A stretch of 33,251 bases of DNA from Acidobacteriota bacterium (lineage in GTDB: Bacteria > Acidobacteriota > UBA6911 > RPQK01 > DATIPO01). Numbering within the stretch: position 1 is the first letter of the stretch; the number at the start of each line of letters is the position of its first letter. Below are positions 16,177 to 23,958 of this stretch, one piece after another. The notes under the pieces are model-generated. The model was not told the DNA's origin. It made no database searches and worked only from the letters and a program-made list of their open reading frames with translations. The DNA lies in contig DATIPQ010000137.1 of NCBI GenBank assembly GCA_035471785.1, positions 1 through 33,251 on the forward strand. Direction: 5' to 3'. A program made the translations under genes and the position numbers.

Positions 16177-17183
16177 AACCGCGATCCGATTCTGACTTCC
16201 CGCCCATTCAGCAGCGGCTGATGGCCTTCGTACGCGACCGCTTCGGATCGCGCGGCGACCAATACTCGATCAGCAAGCTGGTGGGAGACGCTTCCTCCCG
16301 CCAGTACTACCGCCTGGTGCGGGAAAACGGCGAGAGCTTCATCCTGGCCGCCTACCCCGAACCCTTCAACGCGCGGGAATTCCCCTATAAGCAGGTCTAT
16401 GATCTGCTCACCGAGATCGGCCTTCCGGTTCCCCGCATGCTGGCGCTGGACGGCGAGCATGGCATCGTCTTGCAGCAAGACCTGGGCGACGAAACCCTGA
16501 AAAAGCGCCTCGTCAAGGCCTCGCCTCAAGAGCGCCAGGCCTATTTCCGTCGCGCCATCGATCATATGGTCACACTTCAGGAGGAAGGCACGCGGGCATT
16601 GCGCCCCCACTGGACCGCCTATCACCTGGCCTTTGACGAGGAGAAACTGCGCTGGGAGCTGCGTTTCTTCAAGCGCTACTACGTGGACCACTACCGCAAG
16701 CTCTCGCTGACCCAAGGCGTAGCCCTGGAAGAGGAATTCGACGATCTGGCCCAGGAGCTCTCCCGCCGGCCCCTGCGCCTTTGCCACCGCGACTATCACG
16801 TCCGCAACCTCATGCTGCATGAAGACCGGCTCTTCCTCATCGATTTTCAGGACGCACGTCGCGGGCCGTTGACCTACGACCTGGTCTCATTGCTGAAGGA
16901 CTCCATCGATCTCCCCCAGACGGAACTCTCCAGTCTGGTCTCCTATTACCGCAGCCGCTCGCCCCAACCGGTTCCAGAGGAAGACTTCCTGCGCGAGTTC
17001 GAGCTGATGTCGGTTCAGCGCCTGCTCAAGGCGCTGGGGACCTACGCCTACCAGATCGTCGTGCGGGAAAACTTCATCTACGAACAATACGTCCGCGGCA
17101 GCCTGCAACGGGCCCTGCGCTCGGTCCAGGCGCTGGACTCCTTTCCGCGCATCCGCGATCTGCTGAGAAGCGAGTTGGACTGA
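16173..17183 (+). CDS. amgK: AmgK-like N-acetylmuramate/N-acetylglucosamine anomeric kinase
   Basis: A cytoplasmic kinase of the aminoglycoside-phosphotransferase fold. AmgK phosphorylates MurNAc at C1, feeding MurU. The 336-aa protein has an ASSRQYYRL loop near the N terminus, the catalytic HxDxxxxN motif (H205, D207, N212) and the metal-binding IDFQDARRGPLTYDLVSL block that is typical of AmgK proteins. The ATG at 16173 is preferred over an in-frame ATG at 16158 because it forms the same ATGA overlap with the upstream gene as the other operon junctions. It is the last gene of the coupled set; an 81-nt gap separates it from folD. Family membership is clear, while substrate is inferred from neighbours. 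Confidence 0.85.
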   Translation: MKPRSDSDFPPIQQRLMAFVRDRFGSRGDQYSISKLVGDASSRQYYRLVRENGESFILAAYPEPFNAREFPYKQVYDLLTEIGLPVPRMLALDGEHGIVLQQDLGDETLKKRLVKASPQERQAYFRRAIDHMVTLQEEGTRALRPHWTAYHLAFDEEKLRWELRFFKRYYVDHYRKLSLTQGVALEEEFDDLAQELSRRPLRLCHRDYHVRNLMLHEDRLFLIDFQDARRGPLTYDLVSLLKDSIDLPQTELSSLVSYYRSRSPQPVPEEDFLREFELMSVQRLLKALGTYAYQIVVRENFIYEQYVRGSLQRALRSVQALDSFPRIRDLLRSELD

Positions 17184-17264
17184 AGCCCCTGGCAGGGTCC
17201 CGATGTTCGGTTCAAGGTGCTGGTCGTGATACCATCTTGCACTCGAAAGCAGGAGCCGACACCT

Positions 17265-18173
17265 ATGGAAACCCGTATCCTCGATGGAAAAGAAATCGGC
17301 CGCCGCATCCGCGAAGAAGTGGGCCGGGAAATCGAAGAAAAGAAGCTCTCACCCGGTCTGACAGTGGTCCTTGTGGGTGACGATCCGGCTTCCAAGGTCT
17401 ACGTCAAAAGCAAGACCAAGGCCTGCCAGGAACTGGGCATCCGCGGAGAGCGCGTGCTCCTTGATGAATCCATCAGCACGGCCCAACTGCTGCAGGTCAT
17501 CAACCGGCTCAACCTGGACGATCAAGTCGACGGGATTCTGGTACAACTCCCGCTGCCCAGGCACATCGACAAGAAGCTGGTGCTGGAGGCGGTTGATCCC
17601 TCCAAAGACGTCGACGGGTTTCACCCCGTCAACGTGGGGCGCCTGTGCACCGGCGATTTCACCCTGGCTCCCTGCACGCCCATGGGCATCATGGAGATGC
17701 TTCGCATGGAGAAGATCGCCGTCAAAGGCGCCCACGCCGTCATCGTGGGACGCAGCGATATCGTGGGCAAACCCATGGCCATGTTGTTGCTCCACAGCCA
17801 TGCCACCATCACCATCTGCCATTCGCGGACCCGCGATTTGGCCCAGGTTTGCCGCCGAGCCGATATCCTGGTGGCGGCGGTGGGACGCACCGCGCTGGTG
17901 GGGCGCGACTTCATCAAAGAGGGAGCCACCGTGATCGATGTCGGAATGAACCGCATCGAAGACCGGGAAGAAGCCATGCAACTGTTCGGAGAGGACTCCG
18001 AGCGCTTCAAGCGCTTCCAGGACAAGGGCTATGCCCTGGTGGGGGACGTCCACCCGCGGGAGCCGTTGGGGCGGGCCGGAGCCTTGACTCCCGTACCCGG
18101 CGGAGTGGGGCCTCTGACCATCGCCCACCTGGTCAAGAATACCTTGCTGGCTCATGAGGCCCGCCATTGTTAG
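17265..18173 (+). CDS. folD: Bifunctional methylenetetrahydrofolate dehydrogenase / cyclohydrolase FolD
   Basis: Interconverts 5,10-methylene-, methenyl- and 10-formyl-tetrahydrofolate with NADP, supplying one-carbon units for purines and formyl-Met-tRNA. The 302-aa protein contains the YVKSK catalytic lysine motif near 46-50, the QLPLP and DPSKDVDGFHPVN substrate blocks, the IVGRSDIVGKPMA cofactor loop, and the C-terminal TPVPGGVGP motif. A region of about 15 extra residues lies before the GDVHP segment, making it slightly longer than the usual 280-290 aa. AGGAG lies 9 nt upstream of the ATG at 17265. The next gene starts 29 nt downstream and is probably cotranscribed. Confidence 0.96.
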   Translation: METRILDGKEIGRRIREEVGREIEEKKLSPGLTVVLVGDDPASKVYVKSKTKACQELGIRGERVLLDESISTAQLLQVINRLNLDDQVDGILVQLPLPRHIDKKLVLEAVDPSKDVDGFHPVNVGRLCTGDFTLAPCTPMGIMEMLRMEKIAVKGAHAVIVGRSDIVGKPMAMLLLHSHATITICHSRTRDLAQVCRRADILVAAVGRTALVGRDFIKEGATVIDVGMNRIEDREEAMQLFGEDSERFKRFQDKGYALVGDVHPREPLGRAGALTPVPGGVGPLTIAHLVKNTLLAHEARHC

Positions 18174-18202
18174 GCCGGAGCACCCATTTAGGGAGAGGAC
18201 TT

Positions 18203-19150
18203 ATGCGCAGAACATTGATCGCTCTCATCGCCCTCTTCTCGATGACCTGCCTGATGCAGGCTATCAACCTGAGGCAGGTCGATGAGGTGAAGGTCCGCAA
18301 AGCACCGCTTTACGCGGCCCTGCACACGGCTTCGGGAATCATCTACGTGGTTTGCTTCGCCAGCGACGAAGTGGTGGTTATCGATGAATCAAGCCGACAA
18401 ATTCGGGCTGACTTCTACGGCGGATACGAACCCATCGGCGTAGCCGTCACCCCCTCGGGGGACAAGCTCTTCGTGACCAACCGCAGAGGACTGGTCAAAG
18501 TCATCGACGCCGAGACCCGACAGATCATCGACGACATCAAGGTGGGCGGACGGCCCAGCAACATCACCATCTCTCCCGGCGGACTGGAAGCCTTCGTCAC
18601 CAACTACGGACGCGGGAAAATCGGGCGCATCGATTTCATCGACACCGCCACCCACCGCATCGTGGCCAGCAAGGACATCGGGGTTACGCCCATGGCCTCC
18701 GCCGTCTCTCCCCTGGGCGACCGCCTTTTCGTAGTTTGCGCCGGATCGAACGATGTCTGGGTGCTGGGCACCAATACCCGCGAAGTCATCAAGCAGATCC
18801 CCGTCGGACTCAAGCCCAACGGCTTGGCCTTCTCTAAAGATGGGACCACCCTCTACGTCTCCAACGCCGACACCAACGACCTTTCCGTGATCGACGTCCT
18901 CGACCTCAAAGAGACCCGGCGCGTCCCGGTGGGCGAGAAACCCTTCTCCATGACGGTCGATTCCAAGGGACGCCTCTTCGTGGTGGAGACGGGCCAGCGA
19001 ATGCTCAGCGTCTACTCGCCCCAACTGCAGAAACTGGCTTCGGTCAAAGCCGGCAAAAAGCCCATCGACGTGCAGCTTTCCAGCGACGAGCAGTTCGCTT
19101 ACGTCACCGACGAGCGCGACAACAAGCTGCGCGTCTTCAAGATCGACTGA
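18203..19150 (+). CDS. Exported YVTN-type beta-propeller protein
   Basis: A secreted or periplasmic beta-propeller of the YVTN/NHL-like kind. The 315-aa product has a signal peptide (MRRTLIALIALFSMTCLMQA), then about six to seven repeats of roughly 42 residues. Each repeat combines a DLSVIDVLDLKETRRVPVG-like strand set with a KLFVTN / TLYVSN / FAYVTD core. Such propellers usually serve as binding scaffolds; no catalytic residues are apparent, and the ligand is unknown. Start chosen by GGGAGAGGA 3 nt before TTATG and by the signal peptide; an in-frame TTG at 18167 lies inside folD. It sits between folD and the carbonic anhydrase gene with gaps of 29 and 6 nt. Confidence 0.85.
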   Translation: MRRTLIALIALFSMTCLMQAINLRQVDEVKVRKAPLYAALHTASGIIYVVCFASDEVVVIDESSRQIRADFYGGYEPIGVAVTPSGDKLFVTNRRGLVKVIDAETRQIIDDIKVGGRPSNITISPGGLEAFVTNYGRGKIGRIDFIDTATHRIVASKDIGVTPMASAVSPLGDRLFVVCAGSNDVWVLGTNTREVIKQIPVGLKPNGLAFSKDGTTLYVSNADTNDLSVIDVLDLKETRRVPVGEKPFSMTVDSKGRLFVVETGQRMLSVYSPQLQKLASVKAGKKPIDVQLSSDEQFAYVTDERDNKLRVFKID

Positions 19151-19156
19151 GATGAC

Positions 19157-19708
19157 ATGATCCGGGAGTTTCTAGGCGTCAGCCCCCGCTTTGACGAGAG
19201 CAACTTCATCGCCCCCTCGGCCGAAGTCATCGGTGACGTGGCACTGGGACGCGGCGCCAGCGTCTGGTTCAACGCAACCCTGCGCGGCGACGTCAACTGG
19301 ATCCGAATCGGAGAAGCCAGCAACGTACAGGACAACGCCGTGGTTCACGTCACCAACGGCCGCGCCCCGACTCTCATCGGCAAGGGCGTCACCATCGGAC
19401 ACAGCGCCGTGATTCACGGCTGCACCATCGAAGACAATGTACTGGTGGGCATCGGCTCGGTCGTCCTCGATCACGCCGTCATCGGACGCGACAGCATCGT
19501 GGGAGCGCGGGCCTTGCTCACCTCGCGCGTCGAGATCCCTCCCCGCTCACTGGTGCTGGGAGCCCCGGCCCGCGTGGCCCGGCAGTTGAGCGATGATGAA
19601 GTCGAGGACATCCGCCGACACGCCCGCAACTACCAGCACTACAGCGCCATCTACCTGGGCCGCCAAAAGCCGGACGGCAATCCCTTCTACAAGCCCAGGG
19701 GTGATTAG
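19157..19708 (+). CDS. Gamma-class carbonic anhydrase family protein
   Basis: A trimeric left-handed beta-helix protein of the gamma carbonic anhydrase / YrdA family. The 183-aa sequence is built of hexapeptide repeats, with zinc-ligand histidines H64, H82 and H87 spaced as in YrdA-type proteins, and the conserved RGD at 43-45. It lacks the acidic loop of Methanosarcina Cam, so carbonic anhydrase activity in vivo is not assured. Cytoplasmic, no signal peptide. It starts 6 nt after the beta-propeller gene and is most likely its operon partner. Confidence 0.92.
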   Translation: MIREFLGVSPRFDESNFIAPSAEVIGDVALGRGASVWFNATLRGDVNWIRIGEASNVQDNAVVHVTNGRAPTLIGKGVTIGHSAVIHGCTIEDNVLVGIGSVVLDHAVIGRDSIVGARALLTSRVEIPPRSLVLGAPARVARQLSDDEVEDIRRHARNYQHYSAIYLGRQKPDGNPFYKPRGD

Positions 19709-19768
19709 CAACCAAGGAGGGCCCTAAATCTTTTCCTCGGCGAGGCCGATGCGTCCAAGTAGCAAGTC

Positions 19769-20245
19769 ATGTGCGAAGAAGGGTTAAGGAAGGTTGTTTC
19801 GGGAGGCCAAAGCGGCGTCGACAGGGCCGCCTTGGACTGGGCGTCAGAGGCCGGATTGGAGTCGGGAGGGTGGTGTCCCCGGCGCCGTCAAGCCGAAGAC
19901 GGAACCATCAGCCCCCGCTACCCGCTGCGGGAAACCCCCTCGCCCGACCCGGCCCAGCGCACCGAGTGGAACGTGCGGGACTCCGACGCCACCCTCCTCC
20001 TCACCTTGGGAGCGGCTCGTTCCAAGGGCACCGACTTGACCCTGGAAATGGCGCTCCTCTACGGCCGTCCCCACCTTTGCCAGGACTTGGACGACCACGC
20101 TGCCGCTGAAACGATCAGGGACTGGCTCAAGAGCAACCCAGTCCAGACGCTCAACGTGGCGGGACCACGTGAAAGCGAGGCCCCCGGCATCTATGTTCGG
20201 ACCAGGGATCTCCTAAAAAGGCTGCGGAAAGGAGGGCAAGTATGA
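19769..20245 (+). CDS. Circularly permuted YpsA-related SLOG-family protein
   Basis: A 158-aa Rossmann-like protein of the family formerly labelled putative molybdenum carrier, now grouped with the SLOG superfamily of nucleotide-derivative binding proteins. Marks are the N-terminal VSGGQSGVDRAALDWA loop near 9-24, a NVRDSDATLLLTLG strand-turn near 68-81, and SKGTDLTLEMA near 85-95. Relatives are thought to bind or process nucleotide-like ligands; the actual function is unknown. The domain is complete. It starts 60 nt after the carbonic anhydrase gene. Confidence 0.85.
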   Translation: MCEEGLRKVVSGGQSGVDRAALDWASEAGLESGGWCPRRRQAEDGTISPRYPLRETPSPDPAQRTEWNVRDSDATLLLTLGAARSKGTDLTLEMALLYGRPHLCQDLDDHAAAETIRDWLKSNPVQTLNVAGPRESEAPGIYVRTRDLLKRLRKGGQV

Positions 20246-20359
20246 TTTTATCTAGAACTTTTTCCTTTGCGAGGCGTCGTTTAGGATAGAACAGAGGCTC
20301 GATGAACAGGTCCTCGTCAGAGGCCGATGATTCAATGACCCTCGAGAGCGAGTGAGATC

Positions 20360-20494
20360 ATGGCCAAGGATGAAAGAGACAAAGCCCAGACTCAACTGGT
20401 TCCTGCTCGCAGGCGGAAGGCCCCGCCTCGCAAGTGGAATTTGACCGAACAGGACAAGAAGTTCTTGCGCAAGTGCAACGTTCGCCCTGAGTAG
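20360..20494 (+). CDS. Small basic hypothetical protein (44 aa)
   Basis: A short open frame with ATG and TAG stop, encoding 44 residues of which about a third are Lys or Arg. It has a central Arg/Pro cluster (RRRKAPPRK) and a C-terminal LTEQDKKFLRKC helix. No clear Shine-Dalgarno, although GAGCGAGTGAG lies just upstream. Codon choice is compatible with its neighbours, and it fills an otherwise gene-free stretch between the SLOG gene and the racemase gene. I do not recognise the family; a nucleic-acid-binding role would be a guess from charge. Confidence 0.4.
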   Translation: MAKDERDKAQTQLVPARRRKAPPRKWNLTEQDKKFLRKCNVRPE

Positions 20495-20556
20495 GGCATC
20501 CCTCTGGGCTGTCAAGGTTGGAGGCTGCAAGAACAGCCTTGGAGAGCCGAATCGAA

Positions 20557-21306
20557 GTGCACAAAACCGTCGGCATCCTGGGGGGCATGGGCCCCGAAGC
20601 GGGATGTTCCTTCTACCAAAGGTTGATCGAGCTCACTCCCGCCAGCATCGACCAAGATCATCTCAAGGTCATTCTCTACAGTCCCTGCCAAATCCCTGAC
20701 CGCAGCAACTACCTGGCCGGAACCGGTCCTTCGCCCATTCCGGATCTGGTTAAGGCGGTGAGCGATCTCAGCCGCTGGGGCGCCCAAGTCATCGCCATTC
20801 CCTGCAACACCGCCCATTATTTCTTTGACGACATGCAGCGGGCCCTGCCGCCTGGGGTGCAACTGCTGCATATCGTAGAGGAGACGGCGCAAGGGATCCT
20901 GCAGGAGATGGGAAAGGGTGTACGGGTGGGACTGCTGGGGACCCGCTCCACCATCCGCCATGGACTCTACCAGGAACCGCTCAAACGTCGCGGGCTGGAG
21001 TTGATCTTGCCCGACGCCCACATGCAGGAAGACGTGCAAAAGAGCATCGATCTGCTCAAGGCCGGCCACGCCCATTTCGCAAAGGCGACCCGGCTCTTGC
21101 AGGAGGCCTTGGCCAACCTCGCCTCCCACGGTGCCCAGGCGGCCGTCTTCGGCTGCACCGAATTGGGGCTGGTGGAAGAGGACCTCAGCACCCGCTTGAA
21201 GCTGTTCGATTCCGTCGACCTGCTGGCTCGGGCCACCTTGCGCGCCGCCCGCCAGTCCTCGTCGCGCCGCCCCGCCCCAGCCGAGGCCTCCGCCTCTCAT
21301 TCATGA
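20557..21306 (+). CDS. Aspartate/glutamate racemase family protein
   Basis: A cofactor-independent racemase of the Asp/Glu superfamily, closest in motifs to aspartate racemase. The 249-aa product has the N-terminal VGILGGMGPEAG motif and the two catalytic cysteines C83 (IPCNTAH) and C200 (FGCTELGL), both intact. It would supply D-aspartate or a related D-amino acid, for example for cell-wall crosslinks. I choose the GTG at 20557, which has GGAGAG 10 nt upstream and begins right before the conserved motif; TTG codons at 20518 and 20539 are alternatives. Its 3' end overlaps the convergent PP2C gene by 6 nt. Confidence 0.9.
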   Translation: MHKTVGILGGMGPEAGCSFYQRLIELTPASIDQDHLKVILYSPCQIPDRSNYLAGTGPSPIPDLVKAVSDLSRWGAQVIAIPCNTAHYFFDDMQRALPPGVQLLHIVEETAQGILQEMGKGVRVGLLGTRSTIRHGLYQEPLKRRGLELILPDAHMQEDVQKSIDLLKAGHAHFAKATRLLQEALANLASHGAQAAVFGCTELGLVEEDLSTRLKLFDSVDLLARATLRAARQSSSRRPAPAEASASHS

Positions 21307-22065
21307 CGCCGGGTTTTCCATCTCGACAATGCGCAGCAGAATGAGGCTGATATTGTCGCGTCCGCCGGTGGCCTTGGCCTGAGCCAGCAGCCGCTCGGCG
21401 CACTCTTGCAGGTCGTCGCCCTCAAGTATCTCGGCGATTTCACGGTCTGACAATTCGTCGGTAAGCCCGTCGCTGCAGAGCAGAAACACGTCACCGGACT
21501 GCAACTCGATGGGAAAGACGTCGGGTTCGACCGTGGGCATCACCCCCAAGGAACGGTCCAGCAGGTTCTTGTGAGGATGGCGGCGCAGTTGATCCTTATC
21601 CAGCATGCCCTGTTGATAGAGGCGGTAGACGGGAGAATGGTCGACGCTGAGCTGTTGCAGGCCTTCGGAGGAGGACCAGCGGTAGATGCGGCTGTCGCCT
21701 ACGTGAACGATCCAGCTTTGGGGAGTGTCCAGCAGCAGGGCGGTTATGGTGGTTCCCATGCCGCGGTACTGGGGGTTGCGGGCCTGTGTCTCGAAAATGC
21801 TGCGGTTGGCCCGCTCTACGGCTTGGCGAAGCAGGTCCAGCGGCTTTTTGGAATGATTGCTGGCGGCCTCGTTCAAGGCTTCCGAGGCCAACGAACTGGC
21901 CACTTCGCCGGCCGCATGCCCGCCCATGCCGTCGCATACCCCGAAGAGACCGTGTTGGGGTGAAATGACCAAACTGTCTTCGTTGTTTTTTCGCACCAAC
22001 CCGGTGTCGCTGCGTTCAGCCGACTCGAACGCGATGCCGCCGTGATGGAGCACCTCCCTGGCCAT
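21301..22065 (-). CDS. PP2C-type serine/threonine protein phosphatase (Stp family)
   Basis: A Mn/Mg-dependent protein phosphatase of the bacterial Stp1/PrpC type that reverses Hanks-type kinase signalling. The 254-aa protein has all the metal-binding motifs: RSDTGLVRKNNED near 18-30, CDGMGGH with D45, the GDSRIYR loop, SDGLTDELSD and the final GGRDNIS with its metal Asp. There is no membrane segment and no regulatory domain. A purine-rich AAGGA precedes the ATG by 3 nt, closer than ideal. No Ser/Thr kinase is present in the window. The gene lies 19 nt downstream of a zinc-ribbon gene, probably in one operon with it and the GHMP kinase. Confidence 0.94.
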   Translation of the reverse strand: MAREVLHHGGIAFESAERSDTGLVRKNNEDSLVISPQHGLFGVCDGMGGHAAGEVASSLASEALNEAASNHSKKPLDLLRQAVERANRSIFETQARNPQYRGMGTTITALLLDTPQSWIVHVGDSRIYRWSSSEGLQQLSVDHSPVYRLYQQGMLDKDQLRRHPHKNLLDRSLGVMPTVEPDVFPIELQSGDVFLLCSDGLTDELSDREIAEILEGDDLQECAERLLAQAKATGGRDNISLILLRIVEMENPAS

Positions 22066-22084
22066 CTTCCTTATCGCATCTCCT

Positions 22085-22318
22085 TCAGGGCAACGGCGCG
22101 GACTGGGATTCTACCTGGCCGTCGCCCATATGGTCGAGCCGCTGGAACATCTCCAAGTTGCAGCGGGCCAATCCCCACAGGAAGAGGATTAAGACCAACC
22201 AAGCCGCGGCCTTTTGCCAGCCGGTGTATGACAATCGCTCTCCGCAGTGAGGGCAGTAGGCCCGCTTCTCCAAAAGCGCATAGCGGCAATTGGGACAGCT
22301 TTCCAGCTCCACGGCCAT
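22085..22318 (-). CDS. Small zinc-ribbon membrane protein
   Basis: A 77-aa protein with an N-terminal zinc ribbon formed by two CxxC knuckles (C8/C11 and C22/C25), followed by a single hydrophobic segment at about 37-52 and a polar tail. Proteins of this kind are widespread and functionally uncharacterised; some sit beside Ser/Thr kinase or phosphatase genes and may scaffold signalling. It is followed after 19 nt by the PP2C gene and preceded by the GHMP kinase gene at 66 nt, all on one strand. No strong Shine-Dalgarno precedes the ATG. Confidence 0.75.
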   Translation of the reverse strand: MAVELESCPNCRYALLEKRAYCPHCGERLSYTGWQKAAAWLVLILFLWGLARCNLEMFQRLDHMGDGQVESQSAPLP

Positions 22319-22384
22319 GGTCTTCGAGTATCTCAGAAAACCTCTTTAGTGGCGAGTCTTGCGGGCGGCGGAATCGGGGCAGGC

Positions 22385-23407
22385 TCAAGACTCTTCCTCC
22401 CAAACTTTGACTCCGGAGCGGTCGATCTGAAAATCCATGAGACGCCCGCCGGCCTCCTCCAACGCAGCGGCCACCTGATCACGGCGGTCAGGCGGCGCTA
22501 AGACGATGAAGCATCCGCCTCCCCCGGCTCCGCAGATCTTGCCGGCCCAGGCTCCCGCTTCTTTGGCCCGCTCGAAAATCATCTCGACCCGGGGGGTGGA
22601 GACGCCCTGGGCCAGTTGCCGCCGGTGGTCCCACTCCTGTCGCAGACAGCGGCCCATCCGCGGCAAGTCTTCATCGACAAGCGCCTGTCGCAGCTCATGA
22701 GCCGTTTCCGCGATGCGCTTGAGCAGGGGCCGCATCTGTTGGCGCCGACCGATGCTGCGCTTGACAACGTCCCAATTGTTGGCGCCGGAGAACCGCGAGG
22801 CGCCGGAGTATCCCAGCAGCAGGCTCTGCGCCAGCCGGCGGCGAAAGGCCGCCGATAGTGTCAAGGCCTCGCGCCGCTCCTGCCCGATACTGAAGTGAAG
22901 AGCCGAGATATCGCCGAATGCTGCCGGGTAGTAGTCCTGCTTGCCGGTGGGGATGCCAATGGTCATGGCCTCGATGTCGGCTCCGCAATCGATGATTTGG
23001 CGTTTGCTCATGGGCAGGTTGTGGCGCTGCACCAGCAGGCTGCTGACGGCGATCAGCAGAGAGGAAGAGCCGCCCAGTCCCGAACCCGCCGGTACATTGG
23101 AACGGGTCGTCAGCGAGAATCCGCCCTTGGGACGGTAGAACCTCACGATATTGACCAGCAGCGGCAAAGCGTTATCCGATGCCAGCCTCTCCAACTCCTG
23201 CAGCGAATCGGCCTCGACCGTGCTCTCAAGGTCAAGCGAATGGAGGACAATTGCCTCATCGTCGCGCTCCTGCAGGACCGCTTCGGTGGTCAGGTCGATG
23301 GCGGCGTTGATGGTCAACCCGCCGCCTTGAAAGAGATAAAGGGGATGGATGTCCAGTGTGGCTCCCGCCAAATCGATGCGCGTAGGAGCCTGGGCGACGA
23401 GCTTCAA
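22385..23407 (-). CDS. GHMP-family sugar kinase
   Basis: An ATP-dependent small-molecule kinase of the galactokinase/homoserine/mevalonate/phosphomevalonate superfamily, most like the heptose-phosphate and fucose kinase branch. The 340-aa protein starts with APTRIDLAGATLDIHPL (motif 1). The phosphate-binding loop PAGSGLGGSSS is at 106-116 (motif 2) and KICGAGGGGC at 290-299 (motif 3). Start: the TTG at 23407, with AAGGAAGAAG about 5-8 nt upstream, lies right before motif 1. The open frame runs further upstream, but there it is antiphase to another gene and non-coding. The substrate is undetermined; a D-glycero-D-manno-heptose 7-phosphate kinase role is one option, though no other heptose genes are nearby. 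Confidence 0.83.
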   Translation of the reverse strand: MKLVAQAPTRIDLAGATLDIHPLYLFQGGGLTINAAIDLTTEAVLQERDDEAIVLHSLDLESTVEADSLQELERLASDNALPLLVNIVRFYRPKGGFSLTTRSNVPAGSGLGGSSSLLIAVSSLLVQRHNLPMSKRQIIDCGADIEAMTIGIPTGKQDYYPAAFGDISALHFSIGQERREALTLSAAFRRRLAQSLLLGYSGASRFSGANNWDVVKRSIGRRQQMRPLLKRIAETAHELRQALVDEDLPRMGRCLRQEWDHRRQLAQGVSTPRVEMIFERAKEAGAWAGKICGAGGGGCFIVLAPPDRRDQVAAALEEAGGRLMDFQIDRSGVKVWEEES

Positions 23408-23438
23408 AGGGGCTTCTTCCTTGGGTGAAATGAACTCT

Positions 23439-23816
23439 TCAGAACAGCTTGACGGTGAAATCGTAGCGGTCCAGCACCTGGTGGACACGCCGCAAGGCCA
23501 GCGGGCTGTAGGGCTCGTCCTCAGATACGGGTTCTTGGTCAACGGCCTTGCGGATGAAGTCTGAGTTGGACTCCAGCAGCCGATTGGCCAGATCGACGTC
23601 AACCCAGTGAATGCCGGGCCTGCGCGGAGGACGCTGATTTCCGATGCGCATTCCCAGGCCCAGCAGCTTGACCAAGGCCGAGGCGCGGTTGTCTGCCTCG
23701 TAGACGCGGTCGAGGTACTGCACCATATGGGCTGCCAACCAGCCCTGGGATGCAAAATCCAATGTATAATAGTTCTCTTCGTGCAGGATGCGGAGAGAAC
23801 CGCCTGTCGACTTCAT
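23439..23816 (-). CDS. Conserved-looking hypothetical protein upstream of the GHMP kinase
   Basis: A 125-aa protein I do not recognise. It is mostly alpha-helical in appearance, acidic to neutral, with the aromatic-rich N terminus ILHEENYYTLDF, a central helix around VQYLDRVYEADNRASALVKLL and a C-terminal helix around RRVHQVLDRYDF. There is no signal peptide or membrane segment. It ends 31 nt before the kinase start and is on the same strand, so the two are probably cotranscribed. Start ambiguity: ATG at 23816 (used here) or 23825; neither has a Shine-Dalgarno. TAAAAT at 23829-23824 lies 7 nt before the chosen ATG and could make the message leaderless. Confidence 0.65.
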   Translation of the reverse strand: MKSTGGSLRILHEENYYTLDFASQGWLAAHMVQYLDRVYEADNRASALVKLLGLGMRIGNQRPPRRPGIHWVDVDLANRLLESNSDFIRKAVDQEPVSEDEPYSPLALRRVHQVLDRYDFTVKLF

Positions 23817-23958
23817 TTGAAACATTTTACAGCAGGCGGAATCTATTAGTGACGCAGCCGGGCAAAAACCGGACAAAGAGGCCAGGAAATCATCCGCTCG
23901 GGAAGTGAAGCGGAAGCCGCGAGCGGTTGTGAACAGGACTTTTGGAGGGAATAGAAAT

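Noticed and set aside
22385-23755. Longer GHMP kinase frame suggesting a fusion with an N-terminal domain
   Set aside because: The extra 116 residues are an out-of-phase reading of the upstream gene with Ser/Arg/Trp-rich nonsense composition; a TTG with a good ribosome site sits right before motif 1.
23765-23770. Plus-strand TATAAT as a promoter for the coiled-coil gene
   Set aside because: It lies inside the opposite-strand hypothetical gene, almost 200 nt from the start, with no -35 match at usual spacing.
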